Origin: Euperipatoides rowelli
Taxonomy: Eukaryota; Onychophora; Udeonychophora; Euonychophora; Peripatopsidae
Strand: one strand, 5' to 3'
Assembly (NCBI GenBank): GCA_003024985.2
Contig: PXIH01S0072045.1
Length of the DNA stretch: 10,747 nucleotides
Shown here: piece by piece, positions 7,553-10,747 of the stretch
Position numbering within the stretch: position 1 is the first letter of the stretch
How the letters are laid out: every line of letters begins with the position of its first letter
Made by a program: the position numbers and the translations under genes
Notes under the pieces: model-generated
What the model was told of the DNA's origin: nothing
Database searches by the model: none
The model's input: the letters and a program-made list of their open reading frames with translations, nothing else

Positions 7553-7708
7553 TTACATTTTTTTTTCCCCCATTAATTTATTAAGGTGGACGCCAATTGT
7601 TTTTGGGTCATTTATATAAATCATATCGCTAATGGGATCTGGTGCATTACAATTCAAAGCCCCTAGAACCTGGAATGATACCCATTTTAGTTCTACCCTC
7701 GCCAATTT

Positions 7709-7722
7709 AAAAAAAAAAAAAA
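7709..7722. repeat. Poly-A tract (A14)
   Basis: Fourteen A residues follow a less AT-rich segment (7585-7708) with a run of C-containing words such as AAAGCCCCTAGAACC. This could be the tail of a small + strand retroposon, but no poly(A) signal precedes it within 30 bases and no target-site duplication was found. Confidence 0.6.
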
Positions 7723-7788
7723 TATGTACCGTAAACCCTGCTGTATATTTATGAATAATTCTTAAGTACTGTACCTCTGCAATGTGAT

Positions 7789-7805
7789 CGGAGTACGGTA
7801 CTCCG
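7789..7805. repeat. Perfect CpG-containing palindrome
   Basis: CGGAGTAC (7789-7796), a single central G (7797), then GTACTCCG (7798-7805) form a perfect 17-base interrupted palindrome. It is GC-rich in AT-rich DNA and includes the word TACGGTA (7794-7800) common in this window. It could be a binding site for a dimeric protein or the centre of a degraded repeat. No neighbouring gene gives it a role. Confidence 0.6.
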
Positions 7806-7810
7806 CTATT

Positions 7811-8301
7811 TTATTTTTTAGATTTATTTTAAATTTCTCAGTTTCTATTGAATATTTATTGTATATTGTAAAACAAAGTACCTGGAAAACATCTGGCTGA
7901 AGTCTGGCGTACCGTAAGAAATAAATTAAAGGTCTGGCACCATTATTGATTTTAATATTACACTGTTGGTAGACTATGTTTAGACCGCTATATTATATTG
8001 AATTTATTTATTTTATTTCAAACTAATTGTATTTGAATCAGAGAGAGTAACAATTATAAATAATATAACAAATGGAGTCTTCTGTATTTTACCTGAAATT
8101 TATATTTAGTGGTTTTCTTCATTATTATTATATTATGCATTTGTTTAAGGCCAATAGATCTTTTTACTGCAATCGTAAAAAAAAAAAAAGCTATGTAGGC
8201 CTACTGTATATTTCCCTTATTTACAATATTTCTATATATAAATTTAATCTAATTATGTTAATTACAACTATACACAAAGTTTGTATGAAGCTACAGTAGG
8301 T
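7811..8301. other. AT-rich stretch, possibly the 3' tail of the adjacent LINE
   Basis: No supported gene. Because the retrotransposon remnant reads on the minus strand, this side would carry the rest of its C-terminus and its 3' untranslated end. Words TAGGCCTA (8196) and TACTGTA (8202), and an A12 run near 8178, lie in it. No simple-repeat terminus typical of CR1-like elements could be recognised. The 75-codon + strand ORF at 8072-8299 is low-complexity and not supported. Confidence 0.5.
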
Positions 8302-9060
8302 CTCAAGTAGAAATTTATCTAGACCTTTTTTTAAATTATGTGTTAGTGATTCCATTAATTCCTTTGGCAGATTATTCCACAATTCAACATTACAATGGTA
8401 AACTGATCTATCACATAGGATCTGTAACCGTAGTTCTTTGGTATTTTAACTGAATTTTATATTTATGACTTCTATGATTAGATCTTTCAACTATTTTGAA
8501 CATAGCCTTTTTTTCTATTATCAGCTCTTTATTAAAAAGAAAAAAAATCTACTCTAATCATCTTTGTAAATGGGACATGATTCCCTCTAATCTTCTCAAT
8601 CTGTATAAGTTAATATCCTAAATCCATCTACGCACTTGGTGTATCTTCGGAAACACCTAACTTTTGTAAGTAAAATATGTCTGTGTTTGCATTTTCATTA
8701 ATAGCCATAATGAAAGTTTTATGTAAAGTTTTAAATAATCCAGGGGTAATATATTTAACCTGTTTTAATCATCTTGAGTTTATCCATTTTACCCAAAATT
8801 CTGCATGTCCTGTAAAAGATAGTCTGTAGTCATAAGTAATTCCTAGGTCTTTATTTAAATATTCATTTTTTACATCTTGATTTTCAATATAGGCCTAATA
8901 AGATATATCTGACATTTTTTTAGTGTAAGCCTACCTTGTAAATGAAGTCGTCTTTGTTGTTTTATTTTATTGTTAATAAATTTTGATTGAACCATTTGAT
9001 CCATTCATCTCTATCCTACCTGACGAACACAATCTCATCTTGTCTCAGGTTGTCTGCATG
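8302..9060 (-). mobile_element. Degenerate CR1/L2-like LINE, 3' part of reverse-transcriptase ORF
   Basis: On the minus strand, pieces in shifting frames align in order with the thumb and C-terminal region of Jockey/CR1/L2-type reverse transcriptases. From the element's 5' side these are: a possible degraded YADD box (HADN, about 9050), a W.KWFN piece near 9000, KDLGITYDYRLSF and ITPGLFKTLHKTF (about 8870-8700), FRRYTKCVDGFRILTYTD (about 8655-8605), LYRLRRLEGIMSHLQR (about 8605-8560), VERSNHRSHKYKIQL (about 8500-8450), and finally WNNLPKEL with KKGLDKFLLE (8388-8302). The last two match the family's conserved RGH.yk and WN.LP...FK..LDKf motifs. At least three frameshifts and several stops show it is dead. 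Family assignment is from remembered motifs; the exact clade is uncertain and the 5' limit is vague. No target-site duplication or 3' tail was identified. Confidence 0.85.
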
Positions 9061-9289
9061 TTATACTGTATGTTTCATAAGATTTAGCCTGTAGGCCTAT
9101 CTGTGTAGAAGAGATTAGATTCAATTTTATTGTCAAGATCCGATAGGTAGGCCTATATATAGCCTATTGAAAAAAAATCATTGAAGTTATTAGAACCCCG
9201 ATAGATTTTAATTTAGTTAAAATAAATTACTCCGGTAAATCATTTTACTGACTGTTCTGTTTAGTCTACATGAGAACTATTGGTAAAAA
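9061..9289. other. AT-rich spacer with TAGGCCTA words
   Basis: No gene. TAGGCCTA at 9092 and 9148 and TAGCCTA at 9160 fall close together, and the second pair makes TAGGCCTATATATAGCCTA, almost the same arrangement as at 335-351. The upstream part of the LINE's reverse transcriptase would be expected here but no motif could be recognised, so the element appears 5'-truncated or too decayed. Confidence 0.5.
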
Positions 9290-9346
9290 GACTGGTCGTT
9301 GGCCTGAGCATCACAGATTCTAATCCCACTGATGACATGAATGTTT
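9290..9346 (+). mobile_element. Possible tRNA-derived SINE remnant
   Basis: The sequence GTCGTTGGCCTGAGCATCAC followed by a B-box-like GATTCTAATCC (9316-9326) resembles the D/anticodon to T-arm part of a tRNA-derived SINE head. The B box matches GGTTCGAATCC at 9 of 11 positions, and the next bases CCA also fit. The A box is poor and the A-to-B spacing is shorter than in a tRNA, so no functional tRNA can fold. The following CTGATGACATGAATG could be SINE body. The assignment is by resemblance only. Confidence 0.3.
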
Positions 9347-9843
9347 GTGATTAGAGCATTTTACAGTAAATACCGGTATCAAAAAAATCAAAATTCTAGA
9401 TAGGGCCTAGTTTTTACAAGAAATGTTAGCATAGATTAGAATGATCATCTATCATTTAGATTATGAATATATTAAAATTTTAACCAAATGTAGGATAATT
9501 ATTCTTTGTTATTTTTTAAATTTTATTTATACTGTATCACTAAATATTTTAATTAAAAGTTTTTATGTAGGAAAATGGAAAACATAGGCTACTATAGGCT
9601 ACTTTTACTTTTAGCAAAATGAGCTAAAAATTATCAAATTAATAAAACCGAACTTAATATGTTCATTGTTCATGTCAAACAATAGTTTGTTAGATTTTTT
9701 TTAAACTAAGAGGAACAATATGAAATCATTTTGCCATACAGTAGTCTATACTAGAGATGCGGGTAGAATGGTCTAAGTTAAACTTAGGCTCTGGATCTGC
9801 CTGTAATAAAGGAGGCTATAATTTTTTTTAATTATTTTTTTAG
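9347..9843. other. AT-rich stretch without a recognisable gene
   Basis: No open frame of note on the + strand. It holds TACCGGTA (9371), several TACYGTA words (9362, 9530, 9737) and a close pair of TAGGCTA words (9585 and 9595). It ends in a T-run and TAG that form the acceptor-like site described next. Confidence 0.6.
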
Positions 9844-9942
9844 AGCTATTCGATAATTGCTTTGTACCTAAATTGGTACTTGTTCTGTTCCGACTGCATT
9901 GCAAGGAGGACTGGTTATAAAATGCAATTATTCCATCAATGA
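9844..9942 (+). other. Weak candidate exon after a T-run
   Basis: A T-rich tract ends in TTTTTTTAG (AG at 9842-9843), a formally good 3' splice site. The following sequence is open to TGA 9940-9942 in one frame (32 codons, ending CIARRTGYKMQLFHQ). A second frame is open for 24 codons (containing VPKLVLVLFRLHCKEDWL). The segment is slightly less AT-rich than its flanks. Two open frames over the same bases argue against selection on either. T-runs before AG are frequent here by chance, and I assign no function. Confidence 0.13.
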
Positions 9943-10460
9943 CATCAGATAACAATACCAAGAAAAGGAACAAAAGCTTAAATAATGGACACATATGGCA
10001 ACAATAATAGGGTAAGGTAATGCAATCCCTAATTGTGATTAAAGACTAAGTTTTGGCTTCTGAGACCCATATTGATAAAACTGGTCAAATAAAGTAGGCC
10101 TACCGTAGTATTTAAATTTATTGTGACATCTTCATACGGTACCTAATTTTCTCCATAATCTCTCATTGATAATGAAACCTGTCTATATTGGTTGTTAACT
10201 TTTATCCTTCACAAGATCTGTTTACTTTTAAAATTTACTAACATGCATTGAGTGACCAAGTCCACCGCACACTTCACCTCCCTCATGTAACTTACTTGTA
10301 CCGTAGTACACTTGAATAATAATATTGTTGGCATGAATTAAGAGAAGAAAATAAAATCCTACCGTATTCAAAGATAAAAATATATATCCCTCTAATGCCT
10401 TTTACAAAGTATGCTAAGAAAAGAATGAAATTTTGTGTGAGATTTACAATATCTGAAATT
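9943..10460. other. AT-rich stretch without a recognisable gene
   Basis: No open frame of note. Four TACCGTA/TACGGTA words fall within 270 bp (10101, 10135, 10299, 10360), the highest local density in the window, and TAGGCCTA (10095) overlaps the first. This is possibly the body of the presumed intron leading to the 3' splice site at 10496. Confidence 0.6.
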
Positions 10461-10496
10461 CTGACTTAAATTTTTTTTCACTTTCATCTCTTCCAG
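10461..10496 (+). promoter_or_regulatory. Strong 3' splice site with branch point
   Basis: CTGAC at 10461-10465 matches the metazoan branch-point consensus CTRAY. It is followed by an almost unbroken pyrimidine tract (TTTTTTTTCACTTTCATCTC, 10471-10490) and by TTCCAG with the AG at 10495-10496. Branch-to-AG spacing is about 32 bases, well within the usual range. This is the best splice site in the window, since its tract mixes C with T and is not a simple T homopolymer. Confidence 0.5.
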
Positions 10497-10550
10497 GACT
10501 TGCATAAAATGAGTGAAAGTAATGTATGTGACAGAGAGGGAAATATCTGA
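10497..10550 (+). CDS. Candidate terminal coding exon (unidentified gene)
   Basis: Directly after the strong 3' splice site, only phase 0 is open. It reads DLHKMSESNVCDREGNI and stops at TGA 10548-10550; the other two phases stop within four codons. A GTATGT donor-like word at 10524 would instead give a 27-base micro-exon (DLHKMSESN). The peptide is hydrophilic and of mixed composition but too short to identify. It would belong to a + strand gene whose earlier exons are not recognisable here. No AATAAA signal follows within the window, so the 3'UTR would run on beyond it. Confidence 0.33.
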   Translation, partial: DLHKMSESNVCDREGNI

Positions 10551-10683
10551 TTTACACTATGGTAAAAAAAAAAAAGGATTTATTCACAATTGTAAAAGGC
10601 AAAATTTAAAATATGCAAGATAGGCTAAATTGTAATGTATAAGTTATAGTCTACTGTATATTATGCTGTATATACAGAGGTGT

Positions 10684-10747
10684 CCAAATCTTCCAAAAGT
10701 ACAGGAGCCGGAAAAAATTGTTAGGAGCCAGGTAAGAAGTGGCAAGG
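10684..10747. repeat. Probable edge of a dispersed repeat
   Basis: The last bases are clearly less AT-rich and contain the word AGGAGCC twice about 21 bases apart (ACAGGAGCCGG and TTAGGAGCCAGG), with CCAAATCTTCCAAAAGTA before them. AGGAGCC-rich stretches of this style remind me of dispersed repeats in several marine animal genomes, a recollection not verified here. The feature runs off the window, so its nature and ends are unknown. Confidence 0.3.

Larger units (their letters stand above)
7553..7810 (-). other. Minus-strand open frame, 85 codons, no early ATG
   Basis: Between a TAA (7811-7813 on +) and the stop TAA (7553-7555 on +) one minus frame is open. It crosses the A14 tract as four phenylalanine codons and then reads VELKWVSFQVLGALNCNAPD followed by PISDMIYINDPKTIG and HLNKLMGEKKM. 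The last 45 residues have balanced composition. There is no methionine until the last third, so it could only be an exon or a remnant. On the minus strand the T14 followed by GGCGAG could act as a 3' splice site at about 7700. No family is recognised. One or two open frames this long are expected by chance in the window. Confidence 0.2.

Noticed and set aside
8072-8299. 75-codon + strand ORF beside the LINE
   Set aside because: Crosses an A12 run as a lysine block, low complexity, and lies antisense to the expected 3' end of the retrotransposon.
9018-9050. ACCTGA/TCAGGT inverted repeat as a regulatory hairpin
   Set aside because: Arms are only 6 bp with a 21-base loop and lie inside the decayed retrotransposon, so chance is sufficient.
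9311-9330. Functional tRNA gene
   Set aside because: Only a B-box-like element is present; no acceptor stem, no correct D arm and too short A-to-B spacing.
9773-9994. 73-codon minus-strand ORF
   Set aside because: L/S/K/N-rich with no motif; the opposite strand has equally long frames, so the signal is only low stop density.
1-10747. CRISPR array, operon, bacterial or phage genes
   Set aside because: No regularly spaced direct repeats, no ribosome-binding-site plus ORF arrangement and no long ORF; composition and splice-like sites are eukaryotic.

Overview
The window looks like non-coding DNA from a eukaryotic, probably metazoan, draft genome. It is strongly A+T-rich (roughly 70% by eye), dense in homopolymers (A18, A14, T14, C11, C14), has one ambiguous base (n at 7117) and no ORF of convincing length. 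It holds a decayed non-LTR retrotransposon and several splice-site-like and poly(A)-signal-like sites. The recurring words TAGGCCTA, TAGCCTA and TACCGTA/TACGGTA suggest a marine animal such as an echinoderm or another deuterostome. That assignment is an impression from word usage and is low confidence.

Layout. 1-1180: AT-rich, no gene, two poly-C tracts and short inverted and direct repeats. 1181-1417: a 237-bp block bounded by inverted repeats (16-bp perfect core) with two abutting perfect hairpins, the best candidate for a small non-autonomous DNA element (MITE or foldback). 2091-2790: a very good 3' splice site, a short open frame to a stop, and a less AT-rich stretch ending at AATAAA, readable as a terminal exon plus 3'UTR on the + strand. 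3447-4208: three short protein-like open frames of unknown identity. 4814-4867: ATTAAA followed 30 bp later by A18, like the 3' end of a retroposed transcript. 5280-5500: homopolymer cluster. 5666-5767: weak candidate internal exon. 6086-6340: CpG-rich pocket with a 74-codon minus-strand ORF. 7553-7810: an 85-codon minus-strand open frame without an early ATG. 8302 to about 9060: the clearest feature, the 3' part of the reverse-transcriptase ORF of a CR1/L2-like LINE on the minus strand, broken by frameshifts and stops. 9290-9346: possible tRNA-derived SINE remnant. 10461-10550: textbook branch point, polypyrimidine tract and CAG, then a 17-codon frame to a stop. 10684-10747: probable edge of a dispersed repeat.

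No complete gene, RNA gene, CRISPR array or operon can be supported. The most economical reading is intronic or intergenic animal DNA shaped by old transposon insertions, possibly including terminal exons of + strand genes near 2.1 kb and 10.5 kb. I found no new biological system. The most interesting signals are the inverted-repeat element at 1.2-1.4 kb and the enrichment of the words TACYGTA and TAGGCCTA across the whole window.
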